Origin: Drosophila pseudoobscura
Lineage: Eukaryota; Arthropoda; Insecta; Diptera; Drosophilidae
Reading direction: 5' to 3'
NCBI RefSeq assembly: GCF_009870125.1
Contig: NC_046683.1
Span: forward strand, 64,681,869-64,745,868
DNA length: 64,000 nt
Part shown: piece by piece, positions 46,946-60,829 of the stretch
Layout of the letters: every line of letters begins with the position of its first letter
How positions within the stretch are numbered: the stretch's first letter is position 1
Notes under the pieces: generated by a model
The model's database searches: none
Told to the model about the DNA's origin: nothing
The model's input: the letters and a program-made list of their open reading frames with translations, nothing else
Position numbers and translations under genes: made by a program

Positions 46946-49900
46946 CAGGCAACGACCCCAGCGATCCGACAGGAGACAGAAGACATACCACATACCACAT
47001 GCAGTGGCTGGGGCAGGGTTCTTCAGTTCCATATCACAAATGTCTGCACTTGTTCACGACCTCTGTGTGTCCGCCCTTCCCCCCCTGCCACAGGGATCGT
47101 CTCCATGGAATTCCTCAATCTAAACTCAAAACTCATTAATATGCTCGCAGGCAAAGGCTTACGCTTGCCCCCGCGGGGCACGAATGTGAATGAGGATGAG
47201 GAATGGAGTTTGGGATGCGATCCTATTCTATCCGATCCCATCCGATGCGATGCGATGCGATGGCATTATGCGGTTTGTTTGCCCTACCCGGCGATTAATG
47301 TGATGCGTTCATGCCACGCCCTTCTCTCTACCTCTCTTTCCTCTCTCCCTTCCTTCGCCTTATGAAATGAGCCACGAAAATTAACAAATCTTTGGCTCAT
47401 TAATTTGAACACTTGTTGCACAGCCAGCCCAGAGCACAACAGGAGCAGAACTCATCCTGTCGTTTGGGGCATGATGGAAAATTGAGTCGCCTTCTGCATA
47501 CAATTTGTCCCTAATCAGTCTCTCTCTCTGATCCCGACAACTTAACGCTTATTAAAGCCAAACAAAAATACTTACTCAAGGAACCAGGGAACCCAAAGAG
47601 AAAGAGAAAGAGACGAACGTGATCTTGGACCTGGACACGGACATGGGTAATGCGAAACCAAAGCCAGGCCCGAGAAGATGTGTCTTGTGTCGGCGAAATA
47701 TCAAAAAGGTCAGAGGGTTCCTGGAATGTCAACAGAGATTTCCTTCCACACGATGATGCACACGTGCAAACGCATTCGGGCCGGCCCGGCCCGGCCCTCA
47801 AGTGGAGGCACCACCACATGGGCTATAGATAGATAGTCCCTCTGGGGACTGGCATGGCGGTACCTGCGATAGCGTTTCACACCAACAGCAAACAGGACAA
47901 CGCAACGCCGCACGCAAAGATACACACGTCCAGGGAGTGCAAGGAGCACAGAGGACAAGTGCCGCACGGGGTCTGATTGAAGAGTTTCGGTGAAGTTGAG
48001 GAACCATTCTTTATATTTATTACAAATTTCATGAAAAATGTTTTAGATTTTAAAGAAATATTCATGTGAAATGCTGAATCGATCAGTGAATCTTTAAAGA
48101 AAGTCTGCAAGAAAGAAAGAAAGAACTATAGTTTCAGAATTTAAAGAGTTTTATATTGTTGAATCTTCCAGTCTGTGATAATAGCTCTTTAAAGAGGACA
48201 TTAACAGCCCCTTAACAAGCCCCTTATTCAAAACATAAGTCTGTTTTTAGCATATAATTTAACACTTGTATAGACATAACGCACCTAAGTATTATCTGGA
48301 ATCAATTGAATATTAAGGACCATTTTCTAGGCACCGTTTCAGGCTCGAAAGTCCTGTAAAACTCTCCGATCATCCCTCGTTTAGATAACTAGACAATTAG
48401 CTAACAGTCATCTCTGTCTACCTCCGACTTTGCTTGGCTATTTGCAGAAACCCTGGGAACAAGTGGCCCATGAGGAATGGTCCGTCATCATCACGGGGAA
48501 TGGACCTGGGAATGGGATTCGGGAATGCACCTGATAAGATAAGACACCGACCTGTGGCGGTGGTCCTAGTACCTTCTCCTGGCACCAACTACCGTTCCCA
48601 TTCCCAATACCATTCCCATTCGACGGCTGTCTGTCCAGTCCAGGCAGAGACAAATGTTTGTTTGTCCGGCATTTGATAGCGCTGTGGAGTTATCTTTTGG
48701 ACAGAGTCGGCTCTGGGGTCTGGGCTCTTGGAGCCGGGGTTTGATAAACGCGTCCAGACAAATTACACGTACCGTCGTCGAGTGACAGTGCAGTTAACAG
48801 TCTCCGGTCTTCGGTCTCCAGTCTGCAGTCTCCGAAACAATTTCGAAGGGGACCCAGACGCAGACACTGAGGAGAAAGATGTTGGGGCGTGCCCAGGAGG
48901 AGCCTCTTCCTGGGGCATGCGTTTCACCTGTGACAATTTAGCGCGCCCAGAGAGTGGTAAAAATATGTAAATTATGCGCAGCCTGATGATGCCCCCAGGG
49001 GCAGAATGGACCGAAAGGAAGTTTCCATTTTAATTTTTGGGTGAAATTGCCAATGTCTGACCAAATAAATTACGCACATGATTAATAAAATGCAGCCAGA
49101 GAGCCGCCGCTGCCAATCGGAAAGTTCAATTTGGGCCAAAATATTTTTATCGCCGCTCGGATGCGCATGCGCAGCAGCCATCCTCCTTCGAGCGTCTTTT
49201 TGGGGACTGGGACTGGTGGTGGTGGTGGTGCTGCTGCTGTTGGGGCTACCGCGCATTCCCATAAATTAAACGCCAAGTTATTTGAATTCTCCCCCTTCGA
49301 GGGAAGGAGCCAGGCGGAGATTGCTTTGGTTTTGCTCTTGCCACAATCTTCGTTGTGGCTGCCCTTTTGTTTTGGTTTCACTTGGCGCTTTTGTCAAATG
49401 AATTTTGCAGCTGCCGCAAAATAAAATTGCAGCAAGAGGCAAGAGGCAGCCCCCAGAAAGAACAGGAGCTGAAGCAGGAGACGGCAGAAGGCAGAGGGCA
49501 GAAGGAAGAGGGAAGATGGAGCTCTCTGGAGGTGAAGATGGGTGCTGCTGGAAGCTGGTGCCCAAGACTGATGCCGCTGGGCAGGAAGACACTGATTTGG
49601 ATACTGTAATTCGTATTTGTCCATTTCGCGTCTTTGGCAATTTTTCCACGCCGCTCAATTATCGTGTTTCATGTTTGCATTCTTCTTGGGCTTCTGTCGC
49701 GCCTCTTTCTTGTTGGTGTTGCTGCCTTCTCCTTGGCGGAGGGGCACATTTCCTGTCCCAGAACACTTTTTCCATTTCGCCAATGCACAGGAGCGAAGCC
49801 TCCAACTCCAGCTACAGCTCTCTGACTCAGAACCAGAGGCACACATCCAGACTCGGAATCACAGTAGCTTTTGGCAGTTTGTTTTGGGCCAAGAAGAAAG

Positions 49901-51355
49901 GGATGAGAGTCAGTCAGGGCTGGGCTTCAACGAATAGCAGATGACCTACATGGAATCAGGAGATACTCCTACAATGACTACAAAGTCTTTAAAGTATCTG
50001 TCTATCTGAAGTGGTCCCGCAAGCCAGGGGTATCGCTAGAGGTACAAACATATAACAACTCCTATGTTCTGGATTCTGATTCTGGTCTTGTTTCTTTTAA
50101 ACAAGGCTTTTTGTTCTTATAGTTCTCTAAAAACTCCCTCTTATCATTGAAATATGGTTTGGGATTGGCATCCAAAATCGCCTAATAGCTCTGAAATTTC
50201 AGTTCTGATGGACCATTAAGATATTCCCAACCATTCTATGGACTGAGCCTGGTTCTTCATTCTGAGACTCCCCATTTCTCCATCTCCCCGCCGTTGTGAT
50301 ATACAAAGTATCAGGTGCTGTGTTCTGCCCTCCGGGTAGGGTATCCACAGAGCCAGAGTCCGGGCAGTGGCGCGTCAGCGTTGATTGTGGTGGCATGCAA
50401 CTGGATGCAATTGTAAATTACCGTCTTTGCAACATTTTTGCGCATTTAGTCGCGCTTCGAGTGTTGCCATACCGTTCCGTTTCGCTCCGTTCACAGCTGC
50501 CACCAAATACAGCTCCCAATCGCAGTCCCAGCCCCAGTCCCAGTCCCCATCCCATCTCCCGAGTGCAATCGCAATTACAATTCACTTTGCGCCAGGACGA
50601 AAGCGCCTTTTGGCCATTTAATTTGTGGCTTGAATTCGGTTTCGTTGTCTTCCAGTCCTACCGCTTGCCGCTCCACGATGCACCGCCTGTTGGCCTGTTG
50701 GCTTGTCGGCTTGTCGGCTTGTTGGCTTGTTGGCGGTACTTAAGTGTAATTACGCGACCGGGTTCCAGGCGACCTCTTTTGCCGCATCGTGAACTCTTCT
50801 CTCGCGAGTGTTGGCTCCGAGGGGGAAGTGTTCATCGATGTCGCGGCTTGGCCCCCAAGTCCAGATCCAACCATTTAGCCCAAGATCTCTTAAGCCACAA
50901 AAACGCAGTGATTTCTTTCCCAGCAGGATCAGAGGACGGACTGCCAGCAGCTGAGATCGGTTACATCGGGGCGGGGGCAGGGCAGGGCAGGGTCGTGTTT
51001 GCGTGTGCAACGTGCAACTTTAACGGGAATCATGTGGTGAAACTTTTAATGATCCGCGAGGCTGCCAATGGGAATGGGTATGGGTATGGGAATGGGAATG
51101 AGACCCGACTTTTGGGGGCTGTTCGGAGTGTAACAAGAGCTTAATTTGATTTGTGTTAAACATTTTCGGTTGCTGCTCTCGGTGTTCTTTCAGTGGCCGA
51201 AATGCTGATGAGGATTAAACACGAAACCGCACTAATGGCAGGGCAGAGCAGAGCAATCGAGAAGGTGGAGGAGGGGGAGGATGGGGAGGAGGAGCAGCCA
51301 CCAATGCCCAGGGGCAGTTAACCCATTGTGGTAGAGAGGGAATACCATTATATGA

Positions 51356-51530
51356 TACCGATACTCAAAAAGAGTATAGGTGTGTGTAACACCCAGAAGG
51401 AAGCGTCTCCGACCCCATAAAGTACATATATTCTTGATCAGCATCAATAGCCGAGTCGATATAGCCAGGTCTGTCTGTCCGTCCGTCCCGATCAGTGCCT
51501 AGATCTCAGAGTCTTACTGGAAGAGAATTA
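51356..51530. mobile_element. INE-1/DINE-1-like (Helitron-related) repeat fragment
   Basis: Contains the diagnostic string AGAAGGAAGCGTCTCCGACC, then ATTCTTGATCAGCATCAATA and GCCGAGTCGATATAGCC followed by CTGTCTGTCCGTCCGT. This is the conserved core of Drosophila INE-1/DNAREP1 elements. No coding capacity; non-autonomous. Exact ends not determined. Confidence 0.8.
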
Positions 51531-54500
51531 CCCTCAAATGCTAAGCCACTCTGGAAAAGAAAGCAAGCTAGAGGGAGAGAAGGAACATACCTACATAGAT
51601 TCCAAATAATTCCCAATACAAGTTTTTCAAAGATTAAATATTCGCTTAAATGTGCTTTCGGGGGTTAAGCTCCTGGTCTGACAGACAGCCAAGGCCAGGC
51701 TTAAATTATATTTCGGAGCTAGATGCAGAAGCAAAAGCAAAAGCAGAAGCCACTGCCATTGCCATTGCCATTGCCACTTGGTGGCTACTGAAAAGCGTCT
51801 CGACTGCCTCCGAGTGCAATCTATGTCAGAGTTTGACTCGTAATTAGGCTACTTGGAGGCAGCCAAGAGTTGCAACTGTTGCAGCAGGGGCAACAGCAGC
51901 TGTGGCGCGAAAATTGTTAACACATTGCTGTCACAGTCGCTACCGGACCGGGGATGCCGAGCGGGGATCTCGGATTGGATTGGATGGCCAATTGCTCGTC
52001 TCTGGGCTCTGGGATCTGGTATCTCTTGCTTCCCTGCCTGTCTCTAGCTCTGTCGCTTATCGGGCTTGACGGGCCGTTTAATTGAAATTCGCCAAGGAAA
52101 GAGCGGGAATAAAAAAACAGAAGACAGAAATTCCACCATGGGAATGGGAGGAAATGGCCCTGGGAGGCGGCACTGGGAGTCTAGAGTCTAGAGACTAGAG
52201 ACTAGAGCCTGGAGAGTGCAGCCAAACTAAGTTGCACACTTCTGTTGCAGCTGCCAGCCCGGCCAGTTGCAGTTCCATTTCCAGTTGCTTGTTCCAGTTG
52301 CAGTTGCAAGTTGCAGTGGCAGTGGCAGTGGCAAGCGGTGGGTAATCCACCCGCAACCGCGCTCTAGTTGGGATAATTGCAGTTGTTGTTGTTGGCGTAA
52401 AAATGCTAATTAAAGTTTACTTGTTGTCAGTGGGAGCAACGGTTGCAACGTGCCACAGCGGCAGCAGCAGCGGGAGCCAGTGTTGCAAAGGGTTGTCCCG
52501 AAAGAGGGAAAACGAAATAAAGATTAACGAGCCAAAGAAATCGTTAAAGAAATGAAACCAGAAACTGATATATAAGCCGATGAAATCAGTGATTGACATG
52601 GGTGAAGTAGGAATACCCTGAAATTTATAAGAACCAAAACCAGGCAATAGACCGACAGATCTTAGGACTCCCTGAAATACACAGGCCTATATGTACATAT
52701 ATCATCTCGATGGGAATGATTTCATCAGCCATATATCAGCAGTATACTTTTCTATAAACCAAAACCTAATGCACCAGAAGTTTCTCTCTGTTATTTAAGA
52801 AGATTTGGTTCGTCGCCGCGAGTGAGCCTGGGGTAGGCAGGGGAAGGAAGGTATAGCCATGAATGTATCTGTTTGTGATGTAAGCAGCTATCAGGGACAT
52901 TCTATCAAGACTCCATTCCTCTTAAAGCAATCAACTTTATCATTGAACTGTTTTCTTTACATTCTAAGAACACACAAAGTACCAAGACAACCTCAAAGAT
53001 AATGTCTTAAGCAAACCTTAGGGACCAACCAACAAACAAACATAAGAAGGATTAAAAGATATGCACCTATAATAATAAGTATCTACATCTATCTACAAAT
53101 CTACAAACATTCCCAAGCCATATGCCAGCCACGAATGCCACAAATGATAGAAAGGGTATAACCGACAAAAATGAGTTGGAAAAAAATGCAAATTGTTCGT
53201 TGATGAATTAACAAAAGCGAAAATCGTGACTTATGTTTTTGGCAGCTGCAAACGAGGCAACCAACCAGTAAATGTCCAGAAAAACTGTTACTGTTGCCGG
53301 GTTTTGCTGCCTTGAATTCCAATATACTGCGCCTGTGCCAGTGCCTGGGGCTGTGCTTTCCTTTGGGGCCGGCTCAGGCCGGGTCTAGTCTGATTTCTGT
53401 AGCTAATCAATGACGCAGCTTTCTGGAAGCAGCCGACGAATCGAACACCTGCAAGAGATCCCCTGATCCCATAGGTCTTGGGAGGCTGCCAGCGCGGCGA
53501 TGGCTTCTTCTTCCTCTGTCCAGATAAATCCCATTAATGAGAACAGCAACAACTAATTTGATTGCCCAGTTATGATGATGATTGTCGGTAAGGCAGTGCA
53601 GTGCAGTGCAGTGCAGGCGGCATCTCGGTTGCCCTAGCCACTCTTTTTGTGTGTGGATTCTGCTGCTTCTTGCAGCTTTTGCTCCCGCACGTTTTTCGCG
53701 TTGAACTTCACTGAACTTGAAGCCTGAAATCGTTGCCAGTCCCAACAGAAGAAACGAGTAAAAGAATGTGGGGTCTTAGGGAAGGATTTCGACTAAAGGA
53801 TACCTGATTCATGGGGGAAAACCCAATGCAATCAGAGGAAATATGACCGGACTATTAAAGCCACGCTGCTAAGCCACGCTGTGAGAGAGACATTTAAGCT
53901 CTGCAAGAACCCGACATACCCTTGAGCTCCATCAGTGACTGGGTATGGAAATACCTTTTTCGCGTTTGGTTAGCCTTTTCAGTCGTGATTTGAGTGTCGT
54001 GCGAAATATTTTTACAACTTTTTATAAGTATTTTTTTTTTTAATGCCAGCGTTGCACTCTGGCACTGCGCCTGGGCTTGAACTTTGGGCAGTCACTTAAT
54101 ATTTGTGGCTCCGAAAAGAGAGCCTACACCAAAGACGGGAGAGGTATTATAGAGAGCCCAAGAGAGAGTGACACAGAGAGAGCGGGAGGGAGTTTGAAGA
54201 ATTGCGCCGGCGGCAGACATTTTAATGTGCGCTTGAGCTTGAGCTTGGCGTTGAGCTTTTGTTGTGAAATTGTTCGACTCTTTTCTTCTTCGAGTGGAAT
54301 TTTAATGCTTTTGCACACCTGCGCACACAGGCGCAGTAACGGTAACGGTAACAGTGCTCCGTAACCTTGTTTCTTCCGCCAAAACTTTGGAGATTTTCTC
54401 TTTATTTTTCTCTTTATTTTTGGTATAGCCCTCTCCACTGGGCTCGATGCCCAACAAACACTGTGTGGAATGCACTTTGTCTAATTAAAATGCATTAAGA

Positions 54501-54773
54501 GAAGGCCATCGAAGGTGTGGGAAAGGGTCGAGGGTTACTCATAAAACGAGACACGTCATGCCTTTTGGGACAATCACAACAAACTACCTGCCAGAGCCTA
54601 CGGGGCCCTGTGGAACCTCAAAGATGAGCAATGAAATCCTTTGCCACAACTGGAATCCCATCAGCAAACAGCAACAATATCATGTTTTTAATGGCCGATG
54701 ACTCAACCACAGCTCATGAAAAGCAGAAGAAGACAAAGATGAAGAAATGAAATAAAGAAACAACGAGGGAGAG

Positions 54774-54798
54774 ACACACACACACACACACACACACA
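54774..54798. repeat. (CA)n microsatellite
   Basis: About twelve CA dinucleotides. Confidence 0.85.
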
Positions 54799-56268
54799 AG
54801 CACACCTGAGGAGAGCTCAGTGCACACCTGAGAAACAAGAAATGCATGCAGGTGTCAATCGCCAGCGAAAGAATGGTCAGAAGCAGCAGCAGCGGAGGCA
54901 GCAGAGGCCGCGCATCAGCGGTGGAAAGGAAACAGCGGCGGCGGTGCCCCTCGAGCAGTGTGCATACCACAAGGAAAACCGAACCCAGCTCTCTGCCTCT
55001 GCCGCTGCCGCTGCCGCATTACAAATTCACACCAAGAGGCACCCCCGGCACCACACAGACGGACCGAAGATCGGCGGGGAGAAATGGTTAATCATTTAGG
55101 TATAAATCTCGATCGCGTCTTTGTCCGACACTGCCCGTGGGGGCCAACCAACACTTGTGCACCCATTAACCCATTAACGTCCTTGTCTAGCGATGCGGTG
55201 TATCACATTTAACACTAGTGATGCAAACCCATGGCCCAAGTTTCCACAGGAAAGTAGGTATTCTACTGAGGGCATTAGGGAGGTAGAAATACTAAGGGTT
55301 TTTGGAATCTACAACTGACTCTTATTCTAGATTCTGGATAGATTGATAGCGATTATGTACTAGAGCGTAAATTTCAGTATAAGAAATATGACCTAGAAAA
55401 CGGACTCAATAAAACTTAAACTAGATTTCTACTTGCCAAGTTTCAAGTATTTACATATAGTATAACAGATCATACAGATCTTTATAGATGGGCTAGTCTT
55501 TTAATCCTGAATAAGGAGTACTTTTTGTAGATTCTAGATTAGATCTAGATCTCGTGAGCCTAAGTTCCGTTCCAACTTCCTCTGATCAATGCCATTGCTA
55601 AGATCTGTTCGCTCGCTAAACTTTGATTCTGTATAACACTCTACAGATACCAATTCTAGCTCTATTCCTCTAGATTTTGCTACTTTTGTCACTAGCGTGC
55701 TCATCATTGAAGGGTTAACGGCAGTGCCTTCTTTTTGCATATTTAAACGCGCCTAACGACACGACGCCGACGCATCCAACCATCCAAGGAACACCTCAAG
55801 GGGCACACACAGCACACTGCTAGATAGAAGAAGCCACAGAGAGATGTAGAGGTAGAGGTAGAACTAGAGATGTAGATAGAAAGAGAGAGCTAGAGAATTC
55901 CTAGAATTGTGAGCCTCAATTGATTTACTCAGCTGTGCGGCGGCTGCTCTTCGGTTGCCGGTTGATAACTCTGAGATTTGTTATATTTGCTTCATCATCA
56001 TGGCACAAACGAGGCAGTTGGAGATCCGAGATGAAGTTGAAGTTGGAGATGGGTGGGAAAGGGGAAGGGGGGGGCCGGCCAGCCAGCCAGCTAAGGAACG
56101 ATCTTCATCATCGTAGTAGTCGTCGTCGTCGTCGTCGTCATCAGTGCGACGCCGCACACATGTGCGCACATTAAAAAGCAAGTTTCTCAGGTGTTTAAAA
56201 GCGTTTAAAAAGAAAACAGACGCAGACGGCTGGCTGGTTGGATGGCTGACTCGGATGGTTGGCTGGGT

Positions 56269-56298
56269 ACCGCCGCCGCCGCCGCCGCCGCCGCCGCA
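56269..56298. repeat. (CCG)n trinucleotide repeat
   Basis: About ten CCG units, the most GC-rich array in the window. An (AACGC)n run follows at about 56338-56361. Confidence 0.85.
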
Positions 56299-57048
56299 GC
56301 CAGAGACCGAGGCGAAGATCTCAACGAGACAACAATAAACGCAACGCAACGCAACGCAACCCGAGAGTCGTCCAAGTCCAAAGGCAAAGCCACAGACACA
56401 GCAACAGACACAGACACAGAAGAGAAGGAGAGTTAAAAATATCCGAGTATAGTACTCTGGGTACACTCGTACTGGGCCAAGAGCCAGTTAAAGCCATGAT
56501 CATGATCTCGGGCCATGGAAACGAACCTCTGCGCTGGGACGGACAGATGGCTGCGAGCACGTGAAGGTTGCCACAGCCACGTTGGAGATTTACTTAACGA
56601 AATCAAGAGGAAGCGCGTAGGACCGATGGAGGCTGGAGTAGGGGTATGGGGCAAGGGGCATGGGGGCATGGAGGTGGCTGTTAACCTAGCTGTCATACAG
56701 CATTGATTGCTCCAAGGCAATGGCAATACAAAAGCCCCACTGACTCCGCTTGATTGCCGGCGGTCGGTTCGGATCGGCTCGGATCGGATCGGATCGGATC
56801 GGTACGGGGGTGTACCTGATTTTCGGACCACGTACCCAGTGACTCAGCATCTATGCATATGCTGTATGTACCCCTTTCTTTGTTGGTGTTAACGATGTAT
56901 CTGCTGAGGCTGGAGGTTTTTGAGGTTCAGCCAAAATGTTAAGTGCATGTTTTGATTGGTTTGTGGCGGCCAAAACGGATCGAGATTATGGCCCATGAAT
57001 AGGAGCCAACTCCAACGGCAGCTCAACCATCATCAGAAGAAGGAGCAG

Positions 57049-57073
57049 CAGGAGGAGGAGGAGGAGGAGGAGT
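57049..57073. repeat. (GGA)n trinucleotide repeat
   Basis: About eight GGA units. Confidence 0.85.
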
Positions 57074-59694
57074 AGGCCTCACGATCATCTTTGGGACCGA
57101 GGATAATGTGCAATCTTATGTGCATAATCTTCTTAAGAGGTGTCACAGGCATTTATTATGTATGTCCATGGGCCCCGAAGGGAACGGCGAAGAACTCTGC
57201 TCATGTCAGGCACAAAAGCCATATTAATGATGAGGCTAAATTATAGAGTTACAAGCGTCCAAGACCATAAGGTTCTTTTGGCCTTTGGAATGTGTGTAAG
57301 CCGGGAGACCATACCGTACCTACTGGAGCCGTGAAACTGCCAAAGAAATGGTAGCTTTAACGAATCGGTATGGTAGATATATGACTGGGTAGTTTATCGT
57401 TTGCTAAGTGGAAACTATATGATATAATGAGGCCATTTTAATGCTATAAAACGAAGGAGCATACAGTCGAGACGGCTGGTTCTTCCGTCATTCAATATTC
57501 CCCAAAGATCTTCAGTTATACATAAGTTTTCATTTAGTAGAGCTTGTATTTTCAGGTACTTGTGGAATCCAGATCCCCATGGCATGACCATAATCAATTG
57601 CTAACCAAATTGTTGCTCAATCCTTTTATTTCCCATCCCTCCCCCTATGGCACTCTGCCACAACCATGGAACATCTGCAACATCCGCATGCGGCTTGCAC
57701 CTGTTGGCCATATGCAAAACCTGGGCAAAACAACAACAAAAAAAAGGTGTTAGAAGAGAAGCGTCGCCGGAGTTTAGTTGGAAACCCTTTTGGGCTGATG
57801 AATTAAGCGAAATTCTGGAAATTCCGCAACATTTTAACGGTTTTGAGGATGCGGCAACTGCAACAATAGACTGGCAACAGCAACACGCATTAACAATGGG
57901 CTGCGAGATCTAACACCTGTGTGCCAGAATGCACTTGGAAAATCTCTACAAATATTTGACGTGAGCTGAATAGAGTGAAATTTGCATTTTGACCGGGAGG
58001 AGCGGCGAAAGAACAAAAGCGGACAGGTAAATGCACTTCTTGCGGCGGCTGTCCGGCATCATTAACACGTTCATGCCCGGCTGGCTGTGGGGATTAGGCG
58101 CTGGCCAAAAGGTGCGAAAATCCATCACAGTACGTTCCACTGTAGTTGAAAGTCTGCCCATGAATCGGTTGGAAATTTACAAGAATATTGGAATGTTCAG
58201 CAGCAGCGGCAGCAGCAGCGGCAGCAGCAGCTGGACGGGGATTGGGATTGGAGCAGTGGAATGTATTGGCCATGGGCACGTTCGAGTGACAAATGTCAAT
58301 TTGCATTCGAATTGGCAAATGTTCTTTTGGCTGCTGTGCTGTTGCCGTTAATTGCCCGCGCTCTCCCGCCCTCTCCGGCCCTCTCCGCCCCTCTCTCCGA
58401 ATCCAATCTTCGACTGTTTCCAATCACTGGAAACGGCAACTGCTGCCACTGTGGGCTCGAATCGACCGTCGTTCAAGCTCAAGAACACACCTTAAACTCT
58501 GGGTTTGTTATTTTTGGTTTGCTTTTTCTTTTTTGTTTTTTCTGTCTTTTTTTGGAGCGCCTTACAGCTGTTGCTGTTGTTGCTAGAATTCATGAGGCAG
58601 GCCCCTGCCATTGCCCCAACTGCGGCAGCAACAAGTTCAAACACATGACTTCCAAGAGCGGCCTGGCCACCACTTCTCCACTTCTCTCCTCTTCGTCTCT
58701 TCTCTTCTCTACTCCACTACGACTCCCAGCTTCAGTTCAATGTCAATTTCGATTCGTCATCCGCAGCTGCGTTGATTTCTCGAGCGACCTATTCCCCTCT
58801 CACTTACCCCCTTTCCAGTTTTGTTGTTGTTGCTGCTGCGTTCTTTTTTTATGGCCATGTTAAGTTTGGACTTGGCTTTTAACACACACACACACACACA
58901 CATACACATACTGAGACACTGAGACACACAGACAGACGGAAAACGGCAGGACCACCGCCGTTGACTCCATCGGATGGGGTTCATTCTACTGTAATTTATT
59001 GATGCGGTTCCACAGTTAAAGGCGTACGACGGACATGTGTGGGCAGGCAAGCGGCCAGCAGCCAGCGGCCAGCGGCGGCAAGATTACGTTCCACGGATGC
59101 ATGCATGCCCTTGTGCTGTGCAGCTGGCAAAAGCAAAAGCCACTCAAACGCCGCCCACACAAATGTCACTCTCTTTCTCTCCTCTCCATCTCTCTCTCTC
59201 TCCGTCTCATCACATGATGATGAAGCACAGCGAAAAGGGCACAAGTGCATTGATCTATGGGGCCAAAAGAATTGCTTTTCTCATTTAATATTTATTTTCC
59301 GTGCAAATTCGTGGTACAGTGATCGCTCATAAATGAGAAATGCCCCCCTTCGCTGTTTGTTTACCAAAGGTGGCTATACAAAGGTGGCTGCTATGACACC
59401 ATTTGCTGTGCTTTACTCCAATAAAATAATGTGACAGTGGCATCCATCAACGAATAGGTCAGTTTTCAATACGCGATAAGAAATCAATGAAATTTAGAAA
59501 TATACCATACATTTACGAGTATTTATTCTTAAATTCGACATCTACAACATATGTATACAAACATAACCTCTACTTTGTAACCACAGTGCACCTAACAGAC
59601 AGGCGCATTCAACTGGTGCGCTCTCTTTTTATCTCTCTCTCTCTCTCGCTGTCTTGCTGTTTCCCTCTCCCACTATTCGCTGCACTCGCGAATG

Positions 59695-60829
59695 TTACTG
59701 CAATTCCGCCTGGTCCAAGGCCATCTGCTGCTGGTTCAATAACATTTGCGAGGGCTGTGGTTCCTCTTGTTGTTGCTGCTGCTGGCGCTGCTGCTGTTGA
59801 AGCATCATCTGCTGTTGCTGTTGAAGGTGCACTGGCGGCTGTTGCTGCATCGTCTGCAGCAGGAGCTCTCCCATCTTGGCCCGAAAGAAAACGTTCTGGA
59901 TGGGCGTCATTTGCTTCATCAGCGGCATAAAGCTGATCAGGTAATTATAGTCCGAGTCACCCACATGCAGCACATTCTTGCAGCGCGCCAGGTCTTGGCT
60001 GGTGGACTGCATCAGCTGTTGCTCCTCGCGTTTCAGGCTCTCCAGGAAGTCTACCTGCTCGTCCACGCGCTTAGCACAGTGGCAACTGCTGGCGGCCGCC
60101 GCTGCCATGGCAGTGCCCATGCCCAAGCCAAGTCCGTGGCCAAGGCCGTGTCCAAGTCCGTGTCCAAGCCCGTGTCTTAGTCCTTGTCCCATCCCCTGCA
60201 TTTGCATCTGCCCCAGTCCAAATGCGCTGTTGCACGGAGAAGGGGAGGCTTGTTGCGGCATGGACCGCTCCTCGGCGGCGGCACTGGCTAGGGAAATGCT
60301 CTGCGAGAGCCGGCGCATGGCCTGTGGGGTGGCCATGTTCTGGAATTCCTGCATCAGTGCGTCATTGTCCGCCTCCATTTCGTCCGCCGGCAGCGCCTCT
60401 CTCTTGAACGACATGTCGGAGTCGGACCCCGCTTCCTCCTTCACATCCCCGTCCTCCTCCTCGTTGTTGCTGCTGTCGGTGCGCTGCAGATTGCCAAGGA
60501 AGTCCATTTCCTCCGCATAGGACCACTGGTGGACCGGAGATGGTGATGATTGCTGCTTGGACAGGCTCTGCCGCCGGGTGTGCCGGCGATAGCTGCAGCG
60601 TAGATTCTTCCATTTGGCGCGACACAAGTCCACTGTTCCAGGGAAAGAGCGTAAGCAACGATGATATAACCGGCTCGGCTCCAATCAGCCACTCACCGTT
60701 ACAGCCCAAGACCTCCGCCACGTTGTTCCACAGCCGCTGCGTCTCCAGGCGGTTGGCGTGGTCCGGATGCGAGGAGTCCCACAGGGCCGGCATCCGCCTA
60801 ACCTCAGCGATCAGCCTGTGCATGTCCAT
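59695..60829 (-). CDS. MADF-BESS domain transcriptional regulator, 356 aa, two exons
   Basis: Exon 1 is 60829-60697 and exon 2 is 60632-59695. The 64-bp intron has donor AACG/GTGAGT and acceptor TGGAACAG and is phase 1. The MADF domain begins at once (LIAEVRRMPALWD) and continues across the intron (WNNVAEVLGCN, then VDLCRAKWKNLRCSYRRHTR), about residues 5-80. A BESS motif lies at about 264-300 (DYNYLISFMPLMKQM then PIQNVFFRAKM). An acidic segment, a GLGH tandem stretch and a Gln-rich C terminus lie between or after these. It should act as a nuclear DNA-binding regulator with BESS-mediated partner contacts. It is not a close copy of the MADF-BESS gene at 0.6 kb: domain spacing, intron phase and low-complexity regions differ. 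Confidence 0.88.

Larger units (their letters stand above)
34432..59694. other. 25-kb gene-poor region, likely regulatory DNA
   Basis: No coding exon that I can support. The DNA alternates between GC-moderate unique blocks rich in homeodomain-like TTAATTA/TTTATG words (for example 44680-44960, 47360-47420, 49020-49090) and short tandem repeats. The longest open frame (plus strand, 50296-51144) has no ATG at its start and reads through simple repeats. The pattern fits the cis-regulatory desert of a developmental gene outside the window (inference). Confidence 0.5.

Noticed and set aside
58261-58863. 200-codon frame with a hydrophobic N terminus
   Set aside because: It reads through CT-rich and CTG-rich simple sequence, lacks any domain and has no splice or promoter context.
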